The notes beneath the pieces were generated by a model that was not told the DNA's origin, ran no database searches, and saw nothing but the letters and a program-made list of their open reading frames with translations. The position numbers were made by a program, and so were the translations under genes. Positions 1 to 7,188 of a DNA stretch of 39,558 bases are shown in pieces; position 1 is the stretch's first letter; each line of letters opens with the position of its first letter. Source of the stretch: a virus; IMG/VR virus record IMGVR_UViG_3300010157_000124, positions 1-39,558 of that record; one strand, given 5' to 3'.

Positions 1-2463
1 TAAACTTTGTCCAACTTTATTCTGATTTGCTTTTATCTCTTGTTCTGCTTTTGATACAGAATCAATACCATCAGTAATTCTTTGTTGATCGCTTCTAGTA
101 TCAATTGGTTGATTTGGATCATTCATTTTACGATCAAACTCAGATATCTGTTTTGTTTGATCATTAACATTCAAACTTTGTCCAACTTTATTTTTATTTG
201 GAGAAACCTCTTCTCCAGGTTTGGTTGACATTGATTTGTTGATTTGATTTTCCCCATAGACAGGTTTTCCATCAACAATTGTACCAACTTTACTTTGTGT
301 TGGTCCAAACAATCCCCCAAAAGCATTTCCGATTCCTTGTCCTAATCCTTGAACAGAACCAAGAACCGATTGTCCCATACCCAACGCACCTTGAGCAACT
401 CCCATTCCTCCACCCATACCCCCTCTTCCCATATTCTGAATACCTTGGATTCCAGACATAATGCCAGAAGCACTACCAAGAGTTCCCATAATACTTCCCA
501 TATTATTACCAGCACCAGATAACATTGGAGATGTTTGTCCTAATGCTCCTAATATTGATCCGGCAGATCCAATTGCAGATCCTGCCATTCCAATACCAGA
601 CATTGCCCCGCCAATTCCACCCATACCTCCTCTTCCCATACCACCAAACATTTGTCCCATCATCATACCTTGTTGAGCGGTAGACAAAACTCCTTGTAAT
701 GCTCCCATAGGATTCATTGATTGTTGGGTCATTGGAGTTACTCCCAAATTAACTAAATTTGGAGATGCTTGTTGTTGTGGTGCGGAAGATTCTTTTTTTG
801 CTGTTAATTGAGATTCTTCTTGAGTTTGATCTTCTCTTTGAGCAGTTTCAGAAGTTTCTTCTTCCTCATCCTCTTCTTCTCCATCTTCTTTTTTCTTTTT
901 ATCTCCTCCAACTTTTTCTGCTATTGTAGATAACAATGAAACCATTTGTTGGAAATAATCGGTATATCCTCCATCAGAAGATTCGGAAGATTCTTTTGTT
1001 TGTTTTTGTCCTTGTTCAGTCAGAATTGGTTCATCCGATTCTTCCATTTCGGATTCTTCTTCCTGATATTTTCCACCTTCTGGAACTTGAGATTCTTTTG
1101 TTGCCATTTTTGATGGTTCTTCCGAATCTTCACCCCATAAAGGTTTTGTTGCCCAAGATTTAATTTTACTCCAAGTTGAAGGTTCCGAATCTTGATTTTC
1201 TACTAACCTTGTTGTAGATTCTCCTTCTTTTGGTTGTTCTTCTTTTGGTTGTTCTTCTCTATGTTCTTTTGAAAATGCCATTGCTTTTGAAATTTGTTCG
1301 GAAGATGTTCCGGTTGATTGTCCAAATCTAGATTTTCCAGTATTTGGATCAGCAATAGATGCCCACTCTTTGGATAAACTTGTTTGGAAATCCTTTTCTG
1401 ACATTTTCCCAGATCTAAACTTAGAGTATCCTCTACCTTCAAGCAAACTTCTTCCTATTTTGTCTTGTAATTCTGGAGTAAATTTATCTTCATCAGAAAA
1501 TCCCAACTCCTTTTGTTGTGCCGCAAGAGTTCCCTGAACAACTTGATATTTTCCAACAGCCCCAGTTCCTTGATTTGTCCCTGGAATTTTTCCTCTAGTC
1601 GCAGCAATTTGTTTTTTTTGAAATTCTTTAACTTCACCAACTGTCATTTCAGATAGTGGTTTTTCTGGTTTGCCATATTTACCAAAACCATAAGGAACAT
1701 CATATCCAGACTCAAATCCACTTTTTTTCGCCCTTTCATCAGAGGTTCCTTCTCCTTGTGTTATTCTGTCTAAGAGTGCCTTTGTTCCTTCATCAACAGA
1801 AGTTCTTATTTTTGATCCTGGTTTTCCGACATCATCCCATTTTCCAAGTCTTGGATCTGAATCTTTTTCTCTTCCTGCTATTCTTCCCCCAGCCCAACCC
1901 AATCCACCAGCAATTGCTCCAGGAATTCCTCCCGTGAGAGCTCCAGCAGTAACACTTCCAGCAAGTCCCCCAGAAACTCCAGAATATCCAGCTAGAATTG
2001 ATCCAAACGTTCCCAAAATAGGAATAATTGATTTTAGTGCTTTTCCTAATCCCATAATTCCTGCGGCAGTTCCAGCAATATCTCCAAGTCCTGATGATTC
2101 TCCACGAAAATTCTTATCTAATAATTTTTTAATGTTTTCGTCAATACTAGCAAATATTTGATATTCTCTTATTGCCGAAGAATCTGTTTGGAATTCTTTT
2201 GGCACCAATGATTGTTTTAATTTATCATCTTGATGTTCTTGTCTTTCAAAACTTAATTGTGTTTGTAGGATAGAATATATGTCAGTTAATGCTCTGACAA
2301 TTTGTTTATCTCCATCGGTAGTTCCTGTTTGGACAGATTGGGACCCTTGCTGAACAACAGTAATATTTTGTACTGGAGGTTGTGTTGGTTGAGCCATACG
2401 AAACCCACCAGAATTCTGGTTTCTTAATGTATCTGCTATTTTAGCAATTCCCGAATCTGCCAT
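1..2463 (-). CDS. Putative tape-measure/tail lysozyme protein, partial (C-terminus beyond the window)
   Basis: An open frame of 821 codons runs from ATG at 2463 off the left edge without a stop. AGGA lies 7 nt before the ATG. Order: hydrophobic, Gly/Ala-rich stretch at about residues 128-200; a lysozyme-like domain at about 225-370; a charged, Glu/Lys/Gln-rich linker at about 385-565; a Gly/Met-rich segment at about 585-720; then polar sequence with a repeated NKVGQSL element. The lysozyme-like domain resembles lambda gpR (GH104 transglycosylase): a GEGT motif with the likely catalytic Glu at 238, then YDV, GAVGKYQ and EWASIAD blocks in the same order. It directly follows a gp26-like gene with a -1 frameshift extension, the position of a tape measure in lambda-type tails. 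Inferred role: sets tail length and locally digests peptidoglycan during injection. The lytic domain is fairly secure; the tape-measure role is positional. It could instead be a separate hub lysozyme. Confidence 0.7.
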   Translation of the reverse strand, partial: MADSGIAKIADTLRNQNSGGFRMAQPTQPPVQNITVVQQGSQSVQTGTTDGDKQIVRALTDIYSILQTQLSFERQEHQDDKLKQSLVPKEFQTDSSAIREYQIFASIDENIKKLLDKNFRGESSGLGDIAGTAAGIMGLGKALKSIIPILGTFGSILAGYSGVSGGLAGSVTAGALTGGIPGAIAGGLGWAGGRIAGREKDSDPRLGKWDDVGKPGSKIRTSVDEGTKALLDRITQGEGTSDERAKKSGFESGYDVPYGFGKYGKPEKPLSEMTVGEVKEFQKKQIAATRGKIPGTNQGTGAVGKYQVVQGTLAAQQKELGFSDEDKFTPELQDKIGRSLLEGRGYSKFRSGKMSEKDFQTSLSKEWASIADPNTGKSRFGQSTGTSSEQISKAMAFSKEHREEQPKEEQPKEGESTTRLVENQDSEPSTWSKIKSWATKPLWGEDSEEPSKMATKESQVPEGGKYQEEESEMEESDEPILTEQGQKQTKESSESSDGGYTDYFQQMVSLLSTIAEKVGGDKKKKEDGEEEDEEEETSETAQREDQTQEESQLTAKKESSAPQQQASPNLVNLGVTPMTQQSMNPMGALQGVLSTAQQGMMMGQMFGGMGRGGMGGIGGAMSGIGMAGSAIGSAGSILGALGQTSPMLSGAGNNMGSIMGTLGSASGIMSGIQGIQNMGRGGMGGGMGVAQGALGMGQSVLGSVQGLGQGIGNAFGGLFGPTQSKVGTIVDGKPVYGENQINKSMSTKPGEEVSPNKNKVGQSLNVNDQTKQISEFDRKMNDPNQPIDTRSDQQRITDGIDSVSKAEQEIKANQNKVGQSL

Positions 2464-2477
2464 TTTAGTATCCTATT

Positions 2478-2714
2478 TTAATGATTATTAATTCTATCAT
2501 TTTCGTCTTGAATATATTTTTCTAACTGCGAAATATAAATGTCTCTTTCCCAAGGTAACATAGTCTCAATCTCTGTTAAACTATATTTGTGATGTTGCAT
2601 TAAAACAAAATTGATCTTATAGTAATTACCAAGATTATCATTACCAAGGGTTAGTCTAAAAAATTTTGAATGCCCTCTAATATTATGGAGTGCTTGTGTC
2701 CACACTTTGAGCAA
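2478..2714 (-). CDS. -1 frame extension of the gp26-like protein (GT/gp51-like tail chaperone part)
   Basis: This frame overlaps the 3' end of the gp26-like gene and is the -1 frame relative to it. Its only early start is a TTG at 2714 with no good ribosome site, and its first ATG lies inside the conserved-looking part (MQHHKYSLTEIE). It is therefore probably read by ribosomes that slip at 2657-2663, adding 59 residues (RLTLGND...DRINNH) to residue 239 of the gp26-like protein, for a fusion of about 298 residues. The tail is rich in charged residues and probably helical (TEIETMLPWERDIYISQLEKYI). I recall similar short sequences beside gp26 in marine T4-like phages. By analogy with lambda gpGT it would recruit tail subunits onto the tape measure. 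It ends 14 nt before the next gene. Independent translation from the internal ATG, giving about 40 residues, is the alternative. Confidence 0.65.
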   Translation of the reverse strand: MLKVWTQALHNIRGHSKFFRLTLGNDNLGNYYKINFVLMQHHKYSLTEIETMLPWERDIYISQLEKYIQDENDRINNH

Positions 2715-3373
2715 GTTACTTTCAACTCTTGAGAAACTTTTGGAAGTTTTGCAAAATAATTTTCTATAAGTTTAAATTGTTCAACACTAAGGGATTCAAT
2801 AAAATCTATCATTTCCTGATGGGTCGCTTCTTTTGGATAATAGAAATTATTATCATCAAAAATATAATCTATACAATCAATAATAGCATCAAAAGTTTTA
2901 TCAATGATGTTATTATCACCACTTAACTTCTCAATAGTTTTGAAATTTGGATATTTGAATTTAATTCCAACTTGATCATTTATCTTTATAGTATCATTAT
3001 AATCCTTTAGATTAACATCAATATCTAATAAATTAATATTTACTGGCATTAAATTTTTACAACTTTCTCCATCTGATATCTTATTTTCACATCTATATTT
3101 TGCTTCAACAACTTCTCCAATTGATCTTGCTCTCAAATGTAAGAAGAAAAATTCAAGATCTAATGAAGATAATTCATCAATTTCAATTTCTGATATACAA
3201 CAGTTTTTTATAATCTGTTTCATATTTTCATTGACAAAATCTTTTTCTTCAGATTGAATAGCAATCATTAGAATTTTTTGCTCTTTAACAAGAAATGGTC
3301 TAAATTTAATCTTCTCTTTCAATATTGGAAGAAAAACTTCATATACTGGAGTTTGTATCAATGGTAAATTCAT
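2651..3373 (-). CDS. 26: gp26-like baseplate hub subunit / tape-measure chaperone
   Basis: The 240-residue product matches the T4 baseplate protein family that includes gp26: an N-terminal block (YEVFLPILKEKIKFRPFLVKEQ), an acidic middle, and EIDELSSLDLEFFFLHLRARSIGE. Cys95, Cys105, Cys221 and Cys224 (CSKCGHKH at the end) could form a zinc-ribbon-like site. ATG at 3373 is preceded by GAGG about 8 nt upstream. The family acts in assembly of the baseplate hub and tail tube core; in T4 gp26 is a minor, possibly catalytic, hub component. The last codons include a slippery heptamer, so the gene likely yields two products, this one and a -1 fusion. It sits between the tube-fold gene and the tape-measure candidate. 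Family assignment is good; the exact role is inferred. Confidence 0.8.
   Translation of the reverse strand: MNLPLIQTPVYEVFLPILKEKIKFRPFLVKEQKILMIAIQSEEKDFVNENMKQIIKNCCISEIEIDELSSLDLEFFFLHLRARSIGEVVEAKYRCENKISDGESCKNLMPVNINLLDIDVNLKDYNDTIKINDQVGIKFKYPNFKTIEKLSGDNNIIDKTFDAIIDCIDYIFDDNNFYYPKEATHQEMIDFIESLSVEQFKLIENYFAKLPKVSQELKVTCSKCGHKHSIILEGIQNFLD
2657..2663 (-). promoter_or_regulatory. Candidate -1 ribosomal frameshift site (T TTT TTA)
   Basis: Read on the minus strand in the gp26-like frame, codons are CAA AAT TTT TTA GAC TAA. The heptamer T TTT TTA is a canonical X XXY YYZ slippery site in the correct phase, and A AAT TTT directly before it is also of that form. Only one codon separates the site from the zero-frame stop. 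A -1 slip enters the open frame that ends at 2478. No strong downstream hairpin or pseudoknot is evident by eye; the CTTGGTAAT element occurs twice just downstream. Confidence 0.7.
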
Positions 3374-3403
3374 TCAATTTTCCTCAATGGTTATTTCAAA
3401 ATT

Positions 3404-4066
3404 TTATATAAAAGGCGCTTGTAATGTTATATTTTTAAACATATTATCAGTAAAATAACGAAACGCAAATGTCACTGAAAGTTTATTAATTGTATTTTGT
3501 GCTTCCCAAGATAGTGGCATGGCATTTACACTAATTGGGAATGCTTCTTTTAGAATGGATTTGTAAGCATCTCTACCATCTAATGTTTTTTGAGTTACTG
3601 TTATATTTGTCGCATAATTATCTTTATATTCAAAGTCAAACGCAAGTCTTCCAAATGATTCTCCTCCTATACCAGGAATTGCGGAATAGTAATTTGCGGA
3701 AATAAAACTTAACCAAGCATCAAAAAATACCTTTTCTCTCATATCATCAGAGCATAAGAATGAAAGTGTTATTTGATCATATGCGTTTTGTACTGGAAAT
3801 TTATTAACAGGACCATAAGTTTTTTGTTCAACAATAGCGAATGTTCTTCCAGGCAACTCTGCGGAATCACATCTCAAAGATAACGTACTTCCTAAACCAA
3901 CCCCAGTCCAAGCAGCTTTTAGTTCAGCAGAAGTTGGATCTGAACTTATAAAATTGTTAATGAGATTTAATAGTCCCCCAGGAACTCCAATATCAACAGT
4001 AAAGTTGTATGCTCTTGATAGTTCTGTATTATTAAATGAAGAGACAAAAGTTGATATGTTTGACAT
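3404..4066 (-). CDS. Tail tube-fold protein, gp19/gp54 family (probable tail tube initiator)
   Basis: The 220-residue protein has the signature of T4 gp19-family tube proteins: an N-terminal strand (LSRAYNFTVDIGVPGG), a central LRCDSAELPGRTFAIVEQKTYGP block, then FPVQNAYDQITLSFLCSDDMREKVFFDAWLSFI. T4 gp19 (tube), gp54 and gp48 (tube start) share this fold. Its place among hub genes, beside gp26 and away from any sheath gene, favours a gp54-like initiator linking hub and tube over the main tube protein. At 220 residues it is shorter than T4 gp54 and closer to a bare tube domain. The start is 5 nt after the upstream gene's stop with no clear Shine-Dalgarno, suggesting coupled translation. The fold is confident; the paralogue choice is not. 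Confidence 0.75.
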   Translation of the reverse strand: MSNISTFVSSFNNTELSRAYNFTVDIGVPGGLLNLINNFISSDPTSAELKAAWTGVGLGSTLSLRCDSAELPGRTFAIVEQKTYGPVNKFPVQNAYDQITLSFLCSDDMREKVFFDAWLSFISANYYSAIPGIGGESFGRLAFDFEYKDNYATNITVTQKTLDGRDAYKSILKEAFPISVNAMPLSWEAQNTINKLSVTFAFRYFTDNMFKNITLQAPFI

Positions 4067-4071
4067 GGTTA

Positions 4072-4812
4072 TTATTTTTTATATTGAAATTTTTCTATTG
4101 GCAATATTGCAGCATAATTCCATTCATGAGATTCAATCGGCAAGACTTTTGATCTTAAATGGTTCGTTAAATATTTTTTTATACACACTTTATAATCCTT
4201 ATATTGGGTAGTATATTTTAATGTGTCATATGTTATTTGAAGTCTTAAAATATCGGATGCCCTATTATATACAGATAAATCACTTAACAAATGTGATAGA
4301 AATATTACTCTATTAAGTCCTTTTAAATAATGAAGGTTTAATCCCAAGAAACCATCAATAGTTTTATCCAAAACAATTACCAATGGAAACTTATCCCATA
4401 CTGGTAAGGTATTTTTGTGTTTGGCATCATACACAAAAAAATACATTCCCCCAGGAACAAATTGTTTAGTTCTTTCTTTTGTATTTCTAGGTAGTAGGTT
4501 GTTTGCTTGTGTTGCTTTTATTTTTAATTGTAACCACCCAATAGAAATATCTTTTAACCTTTCTCTCTCTTCTTTACTCGCCGAAGTGAATCTCTCATAT
4601 AAACTTGGAAGTTCTTCTCTACTAAAGAAAAATTCATTTAATTCTGTTTGTAAAGATTTCTCTAAATATTTTCCAGGTTTTCCTTGGGGAGTCAATACTG
4701 CCCAAGCTCCATATCCAAAATTATAAGGATCAAAGATATATTGTTTTCCTGATCCTTCTGGATATTCTACAGTATGATATTGAGAATAATCTTTTGTGCT
4801 TTTAAATTCCAT
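4072..4812 (-). CDS. Conserved T4-like structural-locus protein of unknown function
   Basis: I do not recognise a named T4 gene. The 246-residue protein has no signal peptide or clear membrane segment. It contains an aromatic, strand-like centre (PGGMYFFVYDAKHKNTLPVWDKFPLVIVL), a DGFLGLNLHYL motif, a helical stretch with basic residues, and a C-terminal SHEWNYAAILPIEKF block. I recall proteins of this type beside gp4 in marine T4-like phages. It begins 3 nt after the gp4 stop and ends 5 nt before the tube-fold gene, so it is part of the left late operon and is probably a virion or assembly protein. T4 has gp2 (DNA end protector) and gp53 near gp4; gp53 is found elsewhere in this window, so a gp2-like role is conceivable but not shown. 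Confidence 0.7.
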   Translation of the reverse strand: MEFKSTKDYSQYHTVEYPEGSGKQYIFDPYNFGYGAWAVLTPQGKPGKYLEKSLQTELNEFFFSREELPSLYERFTSASKEERERLKDISIGWLQLKIKATQANNLLPRNTKERTKQFVPGGMYFFVYDAKHKNTLPVWDKFPLVIVLDKTIDGFLGLNLHYLKGLNRVIFLSHLLSDLSVYNRASDILRLQITYDTLKYTTQYKDYKVCIKKYLTNHLRSKVLPIESHEWNYAAILPIEKFQYKK

Positions 4813-4815
4813 GTA

Positions 4816-5280
4816 CTATTTATTCTTTGGTTTTTTGCCGAAAAGTTCATTTTCTGTTAGAATCTTAAATTCCCAACCACGTTTCTTACAAAATTCTTGT
4901 GCTGCTTTCCATTTGGCAGAATTTACACCCCAAGTACAAACTTCATTAATATAATTTTTTGTTACTCTTGATTTTGGAACGGGCGCTTGTGTCTGAGCAT
5001 ATGGTTTTACTTCAATTAAATATTCGGCAATAGTTCCATCCATTTTTTTAACTTTAGCATAGAAATCTAAAAAATATCTATGGTGTTTATTATCAACGGG
5101 AGATATATATGGAACAACGTGTTCTTCCGATGACCACTCAATAACATTTTCATTTTGATCCAACCATATTTGTACTTTTTTTTCCCAAGAAGATCTAAAT
5201 ATTATATTGCTGACATCTCCTCTATATTTTTGAGGATTTTTTGGAATATAGATTCCTTGTTTATATTTGTGACCTGCCAA
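4816..5280 (-). CDS. 4: gp4-like head completion protein (PD-(D/E)XK nuclease fold)
   Basis: From TTG at 5280 the product is 154 residues, close to T4 gp4 (about 150). TTG is preferred because GGAG lies 5 nt upstream, the protein then begins MAGHKYKQG like its relatives, and the alternative start at 5349 would add a 23-residue hydrophobic leader and overlap the divergent gene. Conserved features are PKNPQKYRGD, SSWE (Glu33), WSSEE, HRYFLDF (Asp72) and IEVKP (Glu90, Lys92), the residue pattern of a TnsA-like restriction-fold nuclease, followed by YINEVCTWGVNSAKW. In T4, gp4 completes the filled head before tail joining. It is the first gene of the leftward operon, behind a candidate late promoter at 5312-5319. 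Confidence 0.88.
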   Translation of the reverse strand: MAGHKYKQGIYIPKNPQKYRGDVSNIIFRSSWEKKVQIWLDQNENVIEWSSEEHVVPYISPVDNKHHRYFLDFYAKVKKMDGTIAEYLIEVKPYAQTQAPVPKSRVTKNYINEVCTWGVNSAKWKAAQEFCKKRGWEFKILTENELFGKKPKNK

Positions 5281-5298
5281 AACTACTCCAAAAAATGA

Positions 5299-5306
5299 TA
5301 TAAATA
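5299..5306 (+). promoter_or_regulatory. T4-type late promoter (TATAAATA)
   Basis: A perfect TATAAATA box lies 34 nt before the gp48-like start at 5341, in the short gap between divergent genes. T4-family late promoters consist of this single -10 element, read by the gp55 sigma factor with the gp33/gp45 coactivators. It would drive the rightward baseplate operon. Confidence 0.75.
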
Positions 5307-5311
5307 ATAAG

Positions 5312-5319
5312 TATTTATT
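5312..5319 (-). promoter_or_regulatory. T4-type late promoter, minus strand (AATAAATA)
   Basis: The minus strand reads AATAAATA here, a one-base variant of the late box, 31 nt upstream of the TTG start of gp4. With the plus-strand box at 5299-5306 it forms a back-to-back pair whose predicted start sites overlap. Confidence 0.55.
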
Positions 5320-5340
5320 CCATTTTTTATTAAAAATTTT

Positions 5341-6282
5341 ATGGCACAACCAACTATTCCAGGTACTCCCCCATTAGCAGAACTAACTGGAAATTTACCA
5401 TTTCCATATCTAACTGCCCCATATGATTTTACCAGTTTGAAATATCCACAAGATATTGGACATGATATATTTCAAGGACATTATATAAATTTTTATATAA
5501 ATGTCCACAGAGCAAGTGACTATTTTAAGGGAGCATCTTTCACATATGGTGGAGCACCATCAACATATATTGCGTTGGATGAAAATGGAAGTCCAACAAC
5601 TAGTTGGGGGACTTCAGCACAAAGAATGGCATATAATAGAATCAGTCAGGCAATTTCTTTATATATTCCGGATACTATGCAGACCTCCCAAAGTATTGAA
5701 TGGGAAAATTCAAGTCTATTACAACTTGGTGAACAAATGGCAAAGGGAGGCGGAAATTCTAAGGGAGCTGGAATTTCTTCTGGTAGTAGCAGTTTGAAAG
5801 CAAAGGCAATGAATGCTCTGAGGTCCGTATCTACTATTTTTGGTAAAGCTGCTGAAATTACTGGAAATGTTGGATCTATTGCTGGATTCGCAATGAACCC
5901 ACAGTTATTAGTTCTTTTTAGAGGTATTGATCCAAGAACATTTCAATACGAATTCTATTTTACTCCAAGAAATGAGGATGAATCAAACTCTGTTAAGAAT
6001 ATCATAAGAGCATTTAGATTTCATTCTCATCCGGAAGCAAATCTTCTTGCTGGGGCATTTTTTACTGCCCCATCAACATTTGATATAGAATTTATCCATA
6101 AGGGACAAAGAAATACAAACATTCACCAAATAAAAACTTGCGTACTTAGAAATTATACTTTAGATTATGCTCCATATGGTTGGTCAACATATAAAGATGG
6201 TATGCCAGTACAAACTAGAATGGTTTTAACCTTCCAAGAAACTGATCTAATTCAAAAATCTGATATTGAGAAAGGATATTAA
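5341..6282 (+). CDS. 48: gp48-like baseplate tail-tube cap protein
   Basis: The 313-residue protein has the layout of marine T4-like gp48: an N-terminal LKYPQDIG block followed by YINFYINVHRASDY, a Gly/Ser-rich variable middle (about residues 135-185), and a conserved C-terminal tube domain with FRGIDPRTFQYEFYFTPRNEDES, FRFHSHPEA, STFDIEFIHKGQRN and PYGWSTYKDGMPVQTRMVLTFQET. T4 gp48 sits on the hub with gp54 and starts tube polymerisation; T4 gp48 is about 364 residues. It is the first gene of the right operon, 34 nt downstream of a late promoter box, and is followed after 2 nt by gp53. The opposing gp4 gene lies just to the left. Confidence is high for the family. Confidence 0.85.
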   Translation: MAQPTIPGTPPLAELTGNLPFPYLTAPYDFTSLKYPQDIGHDIFQGHYINFYINVHRASDYFKGASFTYGGAPSTYIALDENGSPTTSWGTSAQRMAYNRISQAISLYIPDTMQTSQSIEWENSSLLQLGEQMAKGGGNSKGAGISSGSSSLKAKAMNALRSVSTIFGKAAEITGNVGSIAGFAMNPQLLVLFRGIDPRTFQYEFYFTPRNEDESNSVKNIIRAFRFHSHPEANLLAGAFFTAPSTFDIEFIHKGQRNTNIHQIKTCVLRNYTLDYAPYGWSTYKDGMPVQTRMVLTFQETDLIQKSDIEKGY

Positions 6283-6284
6283 TA

Positions 6285-7187
6285 ATGTCAAGTTTTTTTT
6301 CATATTTTCCAACAGTAGATTTTGAAAATCGCCTACTCACCGATCTATCAATAAGAATCAAGATAAGAAATACTTGGTTGAATGATGCTAGATTGTATTA
6401 TAATTATAATTATCAAGATCATGACAAACCAGAACATATTGCCAAAAAATATTATAATGATGAATCTTTACATTGGATAATATTATTGACTAATAATATT
6501 TTTGATCATACATTTGATTTTCCAATGAGTGAGAGTATTTTTAAAAAATATATTGCCGATAAATATAGCAACAGAAATGGAGTTAAAACTGTCAGAATAA
6601 ATTCAGGGGGTTCTGGGTATGTCAATGGAATATATCAAGACGTTCCATTGAACGTGTCAAATCCAACTTCTCTATCCACAATAGGAACTGAAATTAAAGT
6701 TAATATAACAGTAAGTTCAAATGCTGTTTCAAATATTTCTGTTTTTAGAGGTGGAACCAATTATGATTCTAATACCACTTTTTCAGTATCTAATACATAT
6801 CTTGGAGGAACCGGATCTGGATTTGTTGGTTCTGTAATAAATTATATGGATGGATATACATACGCCCTCAATAATTTAGATCCTATTTATAGGTATCAAA
6901 AAAGAGTTAGCATATATTCCAGAAGTAACCAATTCACACCAACACAAGATAATTATTATGTTGTGGATGCTGATACATATGCCAATTTATATGAAGATAG
7001 CAATCCTAGTAGAAGTAATATTACTACTGGGGATGGAGAACAACTAACATATATCGTCAGTAGAAGGTATCCAGAAGTAACTTATTTTGATAGAGAATAT
7101 GAAGTTAATGAATCAAAAAGATTAATAAGAATATTGAAAAAAGATTACATTTCACAAGCAAGACAAGAAATATTAAATTTGATATAA
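6285..7187 (+). CDS. 53: gp53-like baseplate wedge subunit with an inserted beta-domain
   Basis: The N-terminal ~95 residues match gp53: FFSYFPTVDFENRLLTDLSIRIKI, then DKPEHIAKKYYNDESLHWIILLTNNIFD, a LysM-like gp53 signature. Residues about 99-185 are an insertion with paired G-x-GY and G-x-NY motifs (INSGGSGYVNG, RGGTNYDSN) that recurs in other baseplate proteins here. The gp53 body then resumes (SRRYPEVTYFDREYEVNESKRLIRILKKDYI). At 300 residues it is longer than T4 gp53 (196), largely through the insertion. In T4, gp53 clamps neighbouring wedges together at the hub. It starts 2 nt after gp48 and is followed 1 nt later by the hub gene. Confidence 0.85.
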   Translation: MSSFFSYFPTVDFENRLLTDLSIRIKIRNTWLNDARLYYNYNYQDHDKPEHIAKKYYNDESLHWIILLTNNIFDHTFDFPMSESIFKKYIADKYSNRNGVKTVRINSGGSGYVNGIYQDVPLNVSNPTSLSTIGTEIKVNITVSSNAVSNISVFRGGTNYDSNTTFSVSNTYLGGTGSGFVGSVINYMDGYTYALNNLDPIYRYQKRVSIYSRSNQFTPTQDNYYVVDADTYANLYEDSNPSRSNITTGDGEQLTYIVSRRYPEVTYFDREYEVNESKRLIRILKKDYISQARQEILNLI

Positions 7188-7188
7188 T

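Noticed and set aside
1-2161. Several short open frames on both strands under the long left-edge gene
   Set aside because: They are fragments in the wrong frames of an 821-codon open frame on the minus strand that has no stop inside the window.
4817-4824. AATAAATA on the minus strand before the 246-residue gene
   Set aside because: It overlaps the gp4 stop region and lies only 4 nt before the ATG; no room for a leader.
4816-5349. N-terminal signal peptide on gp4
   Set aside because: The hydrophobic leader appears only if translation starts at 5349; the TTG at 5280 has the ribosome site and matches family N-termini.
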